The notes under the pieces: model-generated | Told to the model about the DNA's origin: nothing | Databases searched by the model: none | Seen by the model: only the letters and a program-made list of their open reading frames with translations | Made by a program: the position numbers and the translations under genes | In this document: positions 45,298-55,167 of the stretch, piece after piece | How the letters are laid out: the number at the start of each line of letters is the position of its first letter | Numbering within the stretch: position 1 is the stretch's first letter | NCBI GenBank assembly: GCA_913019965.1 | Contig: CAJVZR010000002.1 | Coordinates: 1-64,000, forward strand | DNA: 64,000 nucleotides | Origin: an uncultured Oleispira sp. | GTDB taxonomy: Bacteria > Pseudomonadota > Gammaproteobacteria > Pseudomonadales > Oceanobacteraceae | Reading direction: 5' to 3'

Positions 45298-46485
45298 ATG
45301 AGTTCTAAATATATGCCTTTATCCCCTGAAAACTTTAAAACCCAAGCCGAATTTGTAGCCGACCAGTTTCCAGTGAACGAACAATGCATGTATTTAAACC
45401 ACGCGGCGGTAGCACCTTGGCCTAAGTGCACGAGTGAAGCTGTTCAGGAATTCGCCAAGGAAAATTGCCAAACCGGGGCTCAAGGTTACTTAACCTGGTT
45501 AAAAAAAGAACAAAGCTTAAGGTCAAAATTAGCGAAGCTTGTTGGCAGTAAGAATGAAGAGTGTGTCGCACTGGTAAAGAATACTTCCGAAGCACTTTCC
45601 ATAGTAGCTTATGGGCTCGAATGGCAAGCCGGAGATATCATTCTAATCAGTGATGATGAATTTCCATCCAATCGTATCGTCTGGGAGTCACTCGCACAAA
45701 AATTCGGCATTATCGTTAAGCAAGTAGCTATTAATGCACAACATCCTGAAGCTGAAATTTTAGCCGCTATCAATTCGAAAACTGATAAACCGAAGATGAT
45801 CTCAGTGAGTGCCGTTCAATACGCTTCTGGCATAAAACTGAACCTCGAAAAGCTAGGCCTGGCCTGCAAAGAAAATAACGTTTTATTCTGTGTCGATGCC
45901 ATTCAGGCTGTCGGTGCGATGGAATTTAAGTGCGACGAGTGGCACATTGATTTCGCCATGGCAGATGGACATAAATGGATGCTTGGGCCAGAAGGCCTTG
46001 GCTTCTTCTTTGTGAAAGAAACCCATATTAAAAAATTAAAATTATATCAATATGGCTGGCATATGATTGAAGGGGCTGGGGATTTTTCAATTAAAGATTG
46101 GCAACCCGCTAAAAATGCCAAGCGCTTCGAGTGCGGCAGCCCGAATATGCTCGCCGGATACGCCTTAGAAGCCAGCACCGATTTATTATTGCAAGTAGGA
46201 TTAGACAATGTCGCCGCTGCGATTGAAGTCAACCATGCCTATCTTCTAGCTAAACTACAAGGCCTCGGAGCAGAAATCCTTTCTCCTATTGAACCCAATG
46301 TCCGCGCGGGTATTTTAACCTTCCGATTTTCAGGAATAAATTCTGCTCAGCTATATCAAAAATTAATGGCAAATGATGTGGTCTGTGCCAACAGAGGTGG
46401 TGGCGTGCGTTTTTCACCGCATTTTCATACCACAAAAGAGTCCATGGATAAGGCAATCCGTACATTAAGTAATTTGATCACCTAG
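45298..46485 (+). CDS. Class V aminotransferase family protein (cysteine-desulfurase-like)
   Basis: PLP-dependent fold-type I enzyme of about 395 residues. MYLNHAAVAP near the N-terminus, the conserved Asp in CVDAIQAVGA, and the PLP Lys in ADGHKWMLGPEGLGFFF are diagnostic of class V aminotransferases; the C-terminal part has the short AGILTFRF and VCANRGGGVRFSPHF motifs. It lacks the extended active-site Cys loop of IscS, so the reaction could be transamination, desulfuration or a lyase activity. The open frame runs to 45193, but the first 35 residues look noncoding; I use the ATG at 45298 with a weak binding site (ATG at 45313 is also possible). Confidence 0.85.
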   Translation: MSSKYMPLSPENFKTQAEFVADQFPVNEQCMYLNHAAVAPWPKCTSEAVQEFAKENCQTGAQGYLTWLKKEQSLRSKLAKLVGSKNEECVALVKNTSEALSIVAYGLEWQAGDIILISDDEFPSNRIVWESLAQKFGIIVKQVAINAQHPEAEILAAINSKTDKPKMISVSAVQYASGIKLNLEKLGLACKENNVLFCVDAIQAVGAMEFKCDEWHIDFAMADGHKWMLGPEGLGFFFVKETHIKKLKLYQYGWHMIEGAGDFSIKDWQPAKNAKRFECGSPNMLAGYALEASTDLLLQVGLDNVAAAIEVNHAYLLAKLQGLGAEILSPIEPNVRAGILTFRFSGINSAQLYQKLMANDVVCANRGGGVRFSPHFHTTKESMDKAIRTLSNLIT

Positions 46486-46501
46486 ACTCTCAAAGTTTCA
46501 T

Positions 46502-47227
46502 TCATGTTCTTTTTACACAGACATAAACTGAGTTGGTTGATACGTTATTTTGCATTGGGTTGAAAAAAGAGACCACATGAGACTCAACCTCGTCAAATAC
46601 GGTTGCTAACAGGGCTTCAAAATCTTTCTCTGGCAAATTCTGCGACCACATAGCAAAAACACCCTGAGATTTTAACTGCTGCGCCATCAATGATAGGTTT
46701 TCTGTTGTATAGAAACTTGCGTTAGCAACGTCTAAAAACTCAGTCGGTGAATGATCGATATCCAACAGGATAGCATCAAACTTTTGCCCTGGATTAGCAG
46801 TATCGAAACCCGTTTCAGGGGCCGTAGCAAGATCGAAAAAGCTACCATGAACATAACGATTTCTACTATCTGCATTGAGCAGCTTTCCCAAAGGAACGAG
46901 TTCATCTTTGTGCCAGTTAATGACGGTATCGAGGGCATCAACTACTAATAATTCAGCAATCCGTTCATCTTTTAAGGCCGTGACAGCCGTATAACCTAAA
47001 CCGAGACCACCAACTACCACATTCAGATTGTCACCTTCAACTGCCGCTAATCCAAGAGTTGAAAGCGCTTCTTCTGCCTCAACAAACATGCTCGACATTA
47101 AAAACTCATCCCCGAGCTTAACTTCATAGATGTCTCTATCGCCAAAAGCAGGCATACGACGTCTACGCAATGAGATCTGACCAATAGACGAGGTTTGACT
47201 ATCAATTTCTTTAAATAAAAGCGACAT
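46502..47227 (-). CDS. Spermidine-synthase-like SAM-binding protein
   Basis: A 241-residue Rossmann-fold protein with NVVVGGLGLGYTA (SAM or decarboxylated-SAM loop), an acidic strand end LLVVDALD, and DAILLDIDHSP in the place of the polyamine-synthase catalytic Asp. It resembles the fused or stand-alone spermidine-synthase-like proteins of COG0421. True SpeE substrate residues cannot be confirmed, and a methyltransferase role is possible. It converges on the aminotransferase gene 16 bases away. Confidence 0.75.
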   Translation of the reverse strand: MSLLFKEIDSQTSSIGQISLRRRRMPAFGDRDIYEVKLGDEFLMSSMFVEAEEALSTLGLAAVEGDNLNVVVGGLGLGYTAVTALKDERIAELLVVDALDTVINWHKDELVPLGKLLNADSRNRYVHGSFFDLATAPETGFDTANPGQKFDAILLDIDHSPTEFLDVANASFYTTENLSLMAQQLKSQGVFAMWSQNLPEKDFEALLATVFDEVESHVVSFFNPMQNNVSTNSVYVCVKRT

Positions 47228-47338
47228 GAAAGATTTTCCTAATGTATATGCGGATGAAGTCTAATTCATAGCATGAAAGAGAGGTTCAATAGGTAGAATG
47301 ATTTAAGGATAGTGATGTATTTAGAAGACAGGCTCAGA

Positions 47339-47362
47339 CAGCCCTTTTAGGTTTTAGGGCTG
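47339..47362 (-). terminator. Weak hairpin after pilZ
   Basis: CAGCCCT and AGGGCTG arms (7 bp) around a 10-base loop, just past the pilZ stop at the end of the long minus-strand gene chain. There is no T tract, so termination would be weak or Rho-assisted. Confidence 0.35.
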
Positions 47363-47377
47363 CGATAAGATTACTAT

Positions 47378-47716
47378 TTACATAGTATGCGTTAGTCGGT
47401 CCGCTTGCAGAGCACCGGCAAGATAAGTTTCAACTTTATCTTTCGCCATACTGTCTTCACCGGTGAATTGCACACCAATACCCGCAACTTTATTACCTTG
47501 CGCGCCTTTAGGTGTTACCCAGATAACCTTACCGGCCACCGGAATTTTCTCAGGTTCTTCCATCAGTTTTAATAGCATGAAAACTTCTTCACCTAACTGA
47601 TACTGCTTATTGGTTGGAATGAATAAGCCCCCACCTTGAATAAAAGGCATATAAGCGGCGTATAAAACGGCTTTGTCTTTAATAGTGAGCGATAAAATAC
47701 CACTTCTTGGATTCAT
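47378..47716 (-). CDS. pilZ: PilZ-domain protein of the type IV pilus (PilZ)
   Basis: A 112-residue PilZ-fold protein directly after holB, the same position as pilZ in Pseudomonas. It starts RSGILSLTIKDKAVLYAAYMPF, then GGGLFIPT and IPVAGKVIWVTP and GIGVQF. It lacks the RxxxR and (D/N)xSxxG motifs that bind cyclic di-GMP, as does the founding PilZ, which instead contacts PilB and FimX. So pilus assembly is a better guess than nucleotide sensing. No pilus genes are in the window. Confidence 0.88.
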   Translation of the reverse strand: MNPRSGILSLTIKDKAVLYAAYMPFIQGGGLFIPTNKQYQLGEEVFMLLKLMEEPEKIPVAGKVIWVTPKGAQGNKVAGIGVQFTGEDSMAKDKVETYLAGALQADRLTHTM

Positions 47717-47725
47717 GCTGGCCTC

Positions 47726-48790
47726 TTATGATGAAAATGATTGCTGCCAATCTAATAATACAGATTCAATTAATAACGATGCATTGTAATTGCCTTGCCC
47801 TGCAGCAAGACGACCTGCAATTTCTTGTAGTTTCTGCTGTAAGGTTAACAGCTTTAGCTTAGATACGGTAGCGACCAACTCCCTTATCCATTCAGCTTGC
47901 AAAGGGTGACTAATTTGGTTGTCATCAGCGCCCATGCCTAACTTCATAATATCTAAGCTTAACCCCGTCCACCAATTAATGGTATCCAACAGGTCAAACT
48001 TCGCTAGAGCTTTACTGACATCCTGCAATTGCTGCTGACCCGATAACCAGTTTCTCATCAGCTCGGTATAGGCCGTATCTTGTGCTAGCAAACCTTCTCG
48101 CAACCAGTTCTCTGCTTTTAATGGGCCACCGCCACATTGTCGTAATGCTAAAGCAAGATCCTCCGCTGCTGCATTAGGCATCCTCTCTGCGAGCCAGGCT
48201 AATGCATTTTCAGTGCTAGGAGGATGTAAACTAATACGTTGAGTACGACTGCGTATTGTCGGCAGAACCGAACCTAAACGCTCAGCCATTAACAACAAAT
48301 AGGATTCACCTGATGGCTCTTCTAAAGTTTTTAATAACGCGTTAGAAGCATTGATATTCATCGCTTCAATCGGATAGATTTGAACCACCTGGCAGGCGGA
48401 AATTTGTGGCGTCTTCGATAAGAAGTCATTCAGCTCACGCACCAAATCGACTTTAATTTGCTTCCCCTTTGCCTCTTGATCGCAGACAAAATAGTCCGGA
48501 TGGCTACCCGCATCAATCAATTTGCAACTATGACAGGTATTGCAAGAAGTCGTATTTCTGGCCGTCCTCTTATCCGGGGCTTGGCACAAAAGAAATTTAG
48601 CCAGTTTAAACGCTAACGGACGCTTTCCCGTGCCTTCATTACCCAATAGCAATGATGCGTGAGGTAAGCCTGAAGCATGATAGCGTTCAATCAGGCCTTG
48701 CCACAATTCGATATTCCAAGGGATATCTTGCAATAATACTTGTCTTGCTAAGCGCCCTTGCTCTGCAACCTCGGCTTCATCAACAGCCAT
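47726..48790 (-). CDS. holB: DNA polymerase III subunit delta'
   Basis: Clamp-loader subunit (354 residues; E. coli 334). The P-loop-like GNEGTGKRPLAFKLA is followed by a zinc module with Cys ligands (LLCQ, then SCNTCHSC), the LLKTLEEPS motif and the SRTQR region, which is SRC in active AAA+ subunits and is altered in delta'. It overlaps the tmk stop/start by one base, the usual gammaproteobacterial tmk-holB arrangement. Confidence 0.94.
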   Translation of the reverse strand: MAVDEAEVAEQGRLARQVLLQDIPWNIELWQGLIERYHASGLPHASLLLGNEGTGKRPLAFKLAKFLLCQAPDKRTARNTTSCNTCHSCKLIDAGSHPDYFVCDQEAKGKQIKVDLVRELNDFLSKTPQISACQVVQIYPIEAMNINASNALLKTLEEPSGESYLLLMAERLGSVLPTIRSRTQRISLHPPSTENALAWLAERMPNAAAEDLALALRQCGGGPLKAENWLREGLLAQDTAYTELMRNWLSGQQQLQDVSKALAKFDLLDTINWWTGLSLDIMKLGMGADDNQISHPLQAEWIRELVATVSKLKLLTLQQKLQEIAGRLAAGQGNYNASLLIESVLLDWQQSFSS

Positions 48791-49446
48791 TAACCTTTCT
48801 CCGCTTGTGAAAGTAGTTGCGTCAGCGCAACCTCAAGGTCAGCCTGCACTAGATCGAGCGCTTGCCCAGCATTAATCAACTGAACCCGACCTGGAGATTG
48901 TTCTGCAATGGCCAAAAATCCTTCTCGTACTCGGCTAAAGAAATCCAGCTGCTCAACTTCAAATCGATCTGCGGGCCCTCGCGCTCTTGCGCGTCCCATT
49001 CCCACATCGACGGGGGCATCCAATAGGAAAGTTTTATTAGCTTCAATGCCTAATTGCGCAATACTTCTCAGCTGCTCAATGAGGCTGAGCTCTAAACCTC
49101 GCCCATAACCTTGATAGGCAATAGTTGAATCGGTAAAGCGATCACATAAAACCCAGCTGCCTCGCTCCAGCGCTGGCTTTACTAATGCTTCGATATGCTG
49201 TGCGCGAGCAGCAAATACTAATAATAACTCAGTGACATCACACATGCGCTCATCGTGCGGCTTCTTCAGTAGCTCTTCGCGAATTATTTCGGCAATTTCA
49301 GTACCACCCGGCTCACGGGTAACGATCACATCGATTCCCTGCTGCTCTAACAACTGGCGACAAAATTCAATATTGGTCGATTTACCAACCCCTTCACCAC
49401 CTTCAAAAGTAATGAACTGGCCTAAATGTTTCGTATTATTACTCAT
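48790..49446 (-). CDS. tmk: Thymidylate kinase
   Basis: Phosphorylates dTMP to dTDP (218 residues). P-loop FEGGEGVGKST (about 14-24), DRF-type motif in VLCDRFTDSTIAYQGYGRGL, TREPGGT, and an Arg-rich lid (GRARARGPADRFE). It lies between mltG and holB as in E. coli. Confidence 0.96.
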   Translation of the reverse strand: MSNNTKHLGQFITFEGGEGVGKSTNIEFCRQLLEQQGIDVIVTREPGGTEIAEIIREELLKKPHDERMCDVTELLLVFAARAQHIEALVKPALERGSWVLCDRFTDSTIAYQGYGRGLELSLIEQLRSIAQLGIEANKTFLLDAPVDVGMGRARARGPADRFEVEQLDFFSRVREGFLAIAEQSPGRVQLINAGQALDLVQADLEVALTQLLSQAEKG

Positions 49447-49474
49447 TTCTATTTCTACTTAATATCAATACGAC

Positions 49475-50527
49475 TTAATTCGTCGCCGGCGCAGAACGAT
49501 ATTCTTTACTGCGTCTAAAAATCTGGTATTTACGTACCGCACGGTTATGTTCAGCTAATGATGCAGAAAAATAGTGGCTACCATCACCTTTAGCAACAAA
49601 GTATAAATTTTTACTACTCGCGGGATTCAATGTGGCATTGATCGCTGCACGCCCTGCTAATGCAATTGGTGTGGGAGGTAAGCCTTTATTACGATAGGTA
49701 TTATAAGGGTTAGAGCGATCTCGCAAATGCTTCTTTCTTAAATTGCCTTTGTACGCTTCGCCTAAACCATAAATTACCGTAGGGTCCGTTTCTAAGCGCA
49801 TATTTTTTTGTAAGCGCCTGACAAAAACACCCGCAATCTCTGGGCGCTCGCTGACTTGCCCTGTTTCTTTTTCAACGATAGAAGCCATCACTAAAGCTTC
49901 GTATGCCGAACGGTAGGGCAATTTTTCAATCTTTTTTTGTGCTATCTGAGCGAGGTAGATTTCCCATTCCTCGGCCAAGACTGATTTCATTCGCTGATGA
50001 GCTTGTTTTAAAATAGAGGAAACGGAGTCACCCGCTTGATAAACATAGGTATCCGGATAAACCCAACCTTCCGCTAGGCTTTCGAGACCGAGTAACGTTT
50101 GGACCTTAGCGCTTGTCAGTGGTTGCACATCTTGTATTAATTTAGGTGCTTGCTGGAGCCGAATAAGTGCATCTTTTAAACGCGTCCCTTCAATGAAACT
50201 AACCTTATAACGCTTACTCGAGCCTTTCGTTAATCGTGTTAAGATTTCAAAACTAGTCGCATTGGCTGGAATTTCAAATTCACCAGGCTTAATCTTTCTA
50301 GCACTATCAAATAGACGTGCCTGAATTAATAAGACTTTTGCCGACGGCAGCCAGCCTTGTTTTTCCCACGCATATGCCAGTTGAGATAAATTTTGTCCTT
50401 TATTAACCTCAATTATTAAGCTGCTTTCGCCTTCAGCCAATACAATCGGTTGTTGAACTAGATAAGCTGCTCCAGAGACCAAAATGGCAATGCTAATGAG
50501 CGATAATATGAATAATTTTTTTAACAT
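49475..50527 (-). CDS. mltG: Endolytic peptidoglycan transglycosylase MltG
   Basis: Inner-membrane-anchored YceG/MltG enzyme (350 residues) that cleaves nascent glycan strands. N-terminal membrane helix (about 4-24), a LysM-like region, then the catalytic domain with ASIVEKETG (the catalytic Glu), VFVRRLQKNMRLETDPTVIYG, SNPYNTYRNKGLPPTPIALAG and YFVAKGDGSHYFSASLAEHN. It is in the canonical pabC-mltG-tmk order. Confidence 0.95.
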   Translation of the reverse strand: MLKKLFILSLISIAILVSGAAYLVQQPIVLAEGESSLIIEVNKGQNLSQLAYAWEKQGWLPSAKVLLIQARLFDSARKIKPGEFEIPANATSFEILTRLTKGSSKRYKVSFIEGTRLKDALIRLQQAPKLIQDVQPLTSAKVQTLLGLESLAEGWVYPDTYVYQAGDSVSSILKQAHQRMKSVLAEEWEIYLAQIAQKKIEKLPYRSAYEALVMASIVEKETGQVSERPEIAGVFVRRLQKNMRLETDPTVIYGLGEAYKGNLRKKHLRDRSNPYNTYRNKGLPPTPIALAGRAAINATLNPASSKNLYFVAKGDGSHYFSASLAEHNRAVRKYQIFRRSKEYRSAPATN

Positions 50528-50599
50528 GTAAGATGATTGCCTATTGTCTGGCTTTTAAAATTATAATGTTGAGAAATGAGTTCAAGCTAAATCTTTTAC

Positions 50600-51451
50600 T
50601 TATTCTGCATTAATGTATTGGCGATTAAACTCTCTGTCGATCTCATCAATTCGACTATTCTGCACAATGCTTTGACCATCAATTTCACCAACGACCTGTA
50701 TTCCTATTAAACTATTGGTTACAAAAACACCATCCGCAGTCAATAATTGATCAAGTTTAACCTGCTTCTCAATTTTTACAGGAAGACTATTTTTTTGCAG
50801 AGCAATTAACCAACGTCGAACACAGCCATCAATACCTTCTTGGCTAAGGTCCGTAGTATATAACTGCTCTCCCTTTAACCAAAATATATTCGACGTCGTG
50901 CCTTCTATCACATCACCATCAAGATTAAACATAATGCCATCATCAAATCCTTCCTGCTCACTCCATTCAGAGCGCGCCATAACTTGATCGATACGATTAA
51001 GGTGCTTTAGCCCTGCAAGCGCAGGCTGACGTGAAATGGCATGCTGGCATAAGGTTAAACGAAAGGGGTTTCTTGGCGCTAAACAGCTTGCAGGCAAGTC
51101 CGTTATCTTCAACCACCAGTTCAACTGAGCGTGCCTAGGTATTTTATACCCTCTAGGCCCTTCTCCTCGACTGATAACTAATTTTGCACAAGCATTTTCA
51201 ATGCTGGCTAAATTTTTCTGCATAAAACTCGACCACTGCGCAATGAAGTCATCCAATGGAAGGCCGAGTACTTGTTGAGCTTTTATTAACCGCTGCTGGT
51301 GGAATTCCCACATGGGAATTTCACCACTATAAATTCGCAGGGTTTCAAAGACACCATCACCATATTGCAATGCTCTATCATTAAAACCAACTTGTGGCCC
51401 GTCAGCTTTATGATTTTCAATCAGAACACCATTGGCGAAGAATAAATCCAT
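50600..51451 (-). CDS. pabC: Aminodeoxychorismate lyase
   Basis: PLP fold-type IV enzyme that releases 4-aminobenzoate for folate synthesis (283 residues). RALQYGDGVFETL, the PLP Lys in LAGLKHLNRIDQVMARSEW, and IEGTTSNIFW are typical, followed by GIDGCVRRW. It lies seven bases after fabF and upstream of mltG, as in E. coli, which favours PabC over D-amino-acid or branched-chain aminotransferases of the same fold. Confidence 0.93.
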   Translation of the reverse strand: MDLFFANGVLIENHKADGPQVGFNDRALQYGDGVFETLRIYSGEIPMWEFHQQRLIKAQQVLGLPLDDFIAQWSSFMQKNLASIENACAKLVISRGEGPRGYKIPRHAQLNWWLKITDLPASCLAPRNPFRLTLCQHAISRQPALAGLKHLNRIDQVMARSEWSEQEGFDDGIMFNLDGDVIEGTTSNIFWLKGEQLYTTDLSQEGIDGCVRRWLIALQKNSLPVKIEKQVKLDQLLTADGVFVTNSLIGIQVVGEIDGQSIVQNSRIDEIDREFNRQYINAE

Positions 51452-51457
51452 TTGAAA

Positions 51458-52714
51458 TTAATTTACCTTTTTGAAAAGCAACGAGCCATTTGTACCACCA
51501 AATCCAAATGAATTTGAAATAGCGGCTTCAATATTCATCTTACGCGCGACATTAGGAATATAATCTAGATCACAACCTTCTCCCGCTTCATCCAGGTTGA
51601 TCGTTGCTGGAGCAATGCTGTCAGTAATGGCCTTAATTGTAAAAATGGCTTCAACCGCTCCTGCTGCACCTAACAAATGCCCCGTCATCGACTTAGTTGA
51701 TGATACCGCCACTTTATCGGCATGTTCGGCAAATAGACCGCGTACCGCCGACGTTTCTGCAATATCGCCAGCATGAGTCGAAGTACCATGAGCATTAATA
51801 TACTGTACCTCTTCTGGCTTCATGCCCGCATCATTAAGAGCGTTTTGCATCGCCGCTTGTGCACCACTGCCATTCTCTGGCGGACTGGTAATATGATGCG
51901 CATCATCACTCATACCAAACCCAGCTAATTCAGCATAGATCGTCGCACCGCGTTTTTTCGCATGCTCATACTCTTCTAATACGAGTACCCCGGCCCCGTC
52001 GCCCAAAACAAAACCATCGCGATCCTTATCCCAAGGTCGACTGGCTTTTTCTGGATCATCATTGCGGGTCGACATAGCACGAGCTGCGGCAAAACCACCT
52101 ACGCCTGCAGCACAGGTCGCCATTTCAGCACCACCAACAACCATAATATCCGCATCACCATAAGCAATGGTTCGTGCACCATAACCAATATTATGCGTTC
52201 CGGTCGTACACGCCGTGGCGATAGCAAAATTAGGGCCCTTTAGTCCATACGTTATCGCAATATTTCCTGCAGCCATGTTAACCACGGTGGCGGGAATGAA
52301 AAAAGGCGATACTCGGCGTGGACCTTTTTTCTCAATATCGAGCACTGTATTTTCAATAGTACTGATACCACCAATACCTGAACCAACCGCGACACCGATA
52401 CGATTAGCATCAATCGCATCCGTATTAATATTATCGTCTAGCTTGGCATCTCTCATCGCTTGATGGCTGGCTGCCAATGCATACTGGATAAAGATATCTA
52501 ACTTACGGGCATCTTTTGACGTTAAACCATATTGGGTAATATCAAAATCTTTGATCTGACCTGCAATTTGAGTAGCAAAACCTTCGGTATCAAACGAATC
52601 AATTTTACCTATGCCACTTTTACCGGCAATTAATGCTTGCCAGCTATCTTCCACGGTATTTCCTAATGGAGAAACCATGCCTAAACCTGTGACAACGATT
52701 CGACGTGAACTCAT
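51458..52714 (-). CDS. fabF: 3-oxoacyl-ACP synthase II
   Basis: Condensing enzyme of fatty-acid elongation (418 residues). [18 protein letters not shown] opening, catalytic Cys in [10 protein letters not shown], catalytic His residues in [11 protein letters not shown] and [14 protein letters not shown], and the [14 protein letters not shown] end. It follows acpP but is separated from it by 274 bases containing a strong terminator-like hairpin, so it may need read-through or its own promoter. Confidence 0.97.
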   Translation of the reverse strand: MSSRRIVVTGLGMVSPLGNTVEDSWQALIAGKSGIGKIDSFDTEGFATQIAGQIKDFDITQYGLTSKDARKLDIFIQYALAASHQAMRDAKLDDNINTDAIDANRIGVAVGSGIGGISTIENTVLDIEKKGPRRVSPFFIPATVVNMAAGNIAITYGLKGPNFAIATACTTGTHNIGYGARTIAYGDADIMVVGGAEMATCAAGVGGFAAARAMSTRNDDPEKASRPWDKDRDGFVLGDGAGVLVLEEYEHAKKRGATIYAELAGFGMSDDAHHITSPPENGSGAQAAMQNALNDAGMKPEEVQYINAHGTSTHAGDIAETSAVRGLFAEHADKVAVSSTKSMTGHLLGAAGAVEAIFTIKAITDSIAPATINLDEAGEGCDLDYIPNVARKMNIEAAISNSFGFGGTNGSLLFKKVN

Positions 52715-52873
52715 AAGATGATCTCCCGATCCTTCTCAATAACTTTAAAACCAAAAACGAAATTCTATAACACGTGATTCTATAAAGCGTATGTTATTAA
52801 ACGCATGCTATTAAATTAGTATTTCTAAAATATTTCTACACAGTATTGAGCTGTGTTTTTCTAACTCAGATAA

Positions 52874-52911
52874 TAAAAAAGCCGCGATCTGATGAAGAGG
52901 CGGCTTTTTAT
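52874..52911 (-). terminator. Terminator or attenuator between acpP and fabF
   Basis: AAAAAGCCGC (52876-52885) and GCGGCTTTTT (52900-52909) form a 10-bp stem with a 14-base loop and T runs on both strands. It lies about 80 bases past the acpP stop. Partial termination here would let acpP, needed in large amounts, be expressed above fabF. Confidence 0.85.
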
Positions 52912-52988
52912 GAAACATCAAATCATTCACTAAAACTAGTCAATTATTTGATCATTCCAGTATCAATATTTTACGTTAAAACACACAA

Positions 52989-53222
52989 TTATAGGTGTGC
53001 GATAATGTAATCAATTGCTTCTTGAACGCTGGTCAACTTCTCAGCATCTTCATCTGGAATTTCAGTTTCAAATTCTTCTTCTAGCGCCATAACTAATTCA
53101 ACAGTATCTAAAGAATCAGCACCTAAATCATTAACGAAAGAAGATGAAGATTTAACTTCTTCTTCTTTAACGCCTAGTTGTTCGATTACAATTTTCTTTA
53201 CGCGTTCTTCGATGTTACTCAT
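52989..53222 (-). CDS. acpP: Acyl carrier protein
   Basis: Small acidic carrier protein (77 residues) of fatty-acid synthesis. The phosphopantetheine attachment site is Ser37 in [19 protein letters not shown]. Length and sequence are near-canonical. It lies 19 bases after fabG and ahead of a terminator-like hairpin, giving the usual fabD-fabG-acpP order. Confidence 0.98.
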   Translation of the reverse strand: MSNIEERVKKIVIEQLGVKEEEVKSSSSFVNDLGADSLDTVELVMALEEEFETEIPDEDAEKLTSVQEAIDYIIAHL

Positions 53223-53241
53223 GTTCTACTTCCTAAGTTCA

Positions 53242-54006
53242 TTAACCCATGTTCATGCCACCATTCACATGAATGGTTTGGCCTGTAATGTATGCGGCAT
53301 CGTCACTTGCTAAAAAAGCAACGCTGCCTGCAATTTCGTGTGTTGCGCCCATACGTTTCATAGGGATGGACGCTAGAATGGCTTCTTTTTGATTTTCTGG
53401 CAAGCCATCTGTCATATCAGTAGCAATAAATCCTGGCGCTACGGCATTTACTGTAATATTTCGGCTAGCGATTTCTTGTGCCAGAGAGCGTGTTAGCCCC
53501 TCAAGACCCGCCTTCGCTGCTGAATAATTAACCTGCCCCGCATTACCAGTGGTACCAATAATCGAGCTGATGTTAATAATGCGGCCTTCGCGCGCTTTTA
53601 TCAACGGCTTAATTAAGCTTTTGCATACTCGATAGACCCCAGAAAGGTTGGTATTAATCACATCCAGCCATTCATCGTCTTTCATGCGCATGAAAATATT
53701 ATCGCGAGTAATACCGGCGTTATTAACAACCACATAAGGAGTACCATGATTGTTTAAAAATTCAGCAATCGCAGTATTAACTTGATCGGAGTCGGAAATA
53801 TTTAAAACAAACGCGTCATGCTGCTCACCTAATGCTTTAAGCTCATCCCTTAAAACTTCGCAGCCGGATTCTGACGTCGCAGTTCCAACAACGGTATAAC
53901 CCTTTGCAATTAAGGACTCAGCAATACCTTTACCAATACCACGACTGGCACCAGTAACGAGTGCTAATTTATTTTCGGACTTGTTGTCAAATGTATTGGC
54001 CAGCAT
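53242..54006 (-). CDS. fabG: 3-oxoacyl-ACP reductase FabG
   Basis: NADPH-dependent short-chain dehydrogenase of the fatty-acid cycle (254 residues). Cofactor motif TGASRGIGKG, NNAGITRDN, catalytic Ser in ISSIIGTTGN, YSAAKAGLEG, and the typical end GQTIHVNGGMNM. The N-terminus is about ten residues longer than E. coli FabG. Its ATG overlaps the fabD stop by one base, indicating coupling. Confidence 0.97.
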   Translation of the reverse strand: MLANTFDNKSENKLALVTGASRGIGKGIAESLIAKGYTVVGTATSESGCEVLRDELKALGEQHDAFVLNISDSDQVNTAIAEFLNNHGTPYVVVNNAGITRDNIFMRMKDDEWLDVINTNLSGVYRVCKSLIKPLIKAREGRIINISSIIGTTGNAGQVNYSAAKAGLEGLTRSLAQEIASRNITVNAVAPGFIATDMTDGLPENQKEAILASIPMKRMGATHEIAGSVAFLASDDAAYITGQTIHVNGGMNMG

Positions 54007-54950
54007 TAATCTTCGCCTTTTATCGCCGTTATTAACTTGTCAAAATTCGAACTATCGCCGGTAGACAAGGTTACTAAACCTTTATTAATACGCTTATTTA
54101 AACCCGTAATAACTTTACCAGGGCCAACTTCAATCGCCATTTCCGCAGCAACCGATGAAGCTTCAACCGCACCAATCCAGTTAACCGGACTATACAATTG
54201 CTCTACTAAGCGCTGCTTCATATCCGCCAATGAACTCACTGCGTTATTGGCGTTATGGTAAACGTCAAATTTAGCTTCAGACCACTCAACACTATTAAGT
54301 GCATCTACAAACGGCTCAGCCGCTTGACGCATTAAAGAAGAATGAAATGGACCACTGACTTGTAGAGGTAAAGCACGTTTAGCGCCCGCATCTTTTGCGA
54401 CGATGCACGCCTGTGCAATACCGGCTGCGGTACCTGCAATAACAATTTGACCAGGTGCATTGAAGTTTGCAGGCTCAACAATACCCGCACTACTCGCTTC
54501 AGTGCAAACTTGTTCGATTTGCTCGCTATCAAGACCCAGAATAGCGGCCATACCGCCTTCACCCGCTGGCACAGCAGTATCCATTAACTCGCCACGCTTT
54601 TTCACTAAGCGTACGGCATCTTGTAAAGAAAGAACGCCGGCTGCATAGAGTGCAGAATATTCACCGACTGAGTGACCCGCCCCTGCAACAACGGAAATTT
54701 CTTCACCCAACTCTTGCTGAATGACATTCCAAATAGCGGCACTGGCGGTTACTAAAATTGGCTGGGTATTATAAGTAAGGTTTAGCTCTTCAGCAGGGCC
54801 GTTTTGAACCAATGACCATAAGTCTTGATCGATGGCTTTTGATGCTTGGTCAAAGGTTTCTTTAATAACGGGATATTGCTCAGCCAAATCAGCCAACATA
54901 CCTAACTGCTGAGCACCTTGACCTGGGAAATATAAAACAACCTGCTTCAT
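54006..54950 (-). CDS. fabD: Malonyl-CoA:ACP transacylase
   Basis: Loads malonyl groups onto ACP (about 314 residues). FPGQGAQ near the start, catalytic Ser in GHSVGEYSAL, and the conserved His in VSGPFHSSLM. I use the ATG at 54950, preceded by AGAGG 7 bases away and giving MKQVVLYFPGQG; an upstream ATG pair adds eight residues without a binding site. It is coupled to fabG. The 217-base gap up to plsX holds nothing recognisable. Confidence 0.96.
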   Translation of the reverse strand: MKQVVLYFPGQGAQQLGMLADLAEQYPVIKETFDQASKAIDQDLWSLVQNGPAEELNLTYNTQPILVTASAAIWNVIQQELGEEISVVAGAGHSVGEYSALYAAGVLSLQDAVRLVKKRGELMDTAVPAGEGGMAAILGLDSEQIEQVCTEASSAGIVEPANFNAPGQIVIAGTAAGIAQACIVAKDAGAKRALPLQVSGPFHSSLMRQAAEPFVDALNSVEWSEAKFDVYHNANNAVSSLADMKQRLVEQLYSPVNWIGAVEASSVAAEMAIEVGPGKVITGLNKRINKGLVTLSTGDSSNFDKLITAIKGED

Positions 54951-55167
54951 TAAAACCTCTCTTCTAACCATCATAAACGACCGTGACTATATAGAATGAA
55001 AGTCACTTAAATAATAGGCGCTTATTATGATGGAAAAATTGTTACAGTAAAGAGAAGCTCAGGCATGAGAGCAGTGAATTTTTAGACTTGATGAAAATAT
55101 TATAACAAGTTGATTAAAAATTAAACAATCCGATTAATTAACAGACAAACTGCGCCGCAGAAATACG

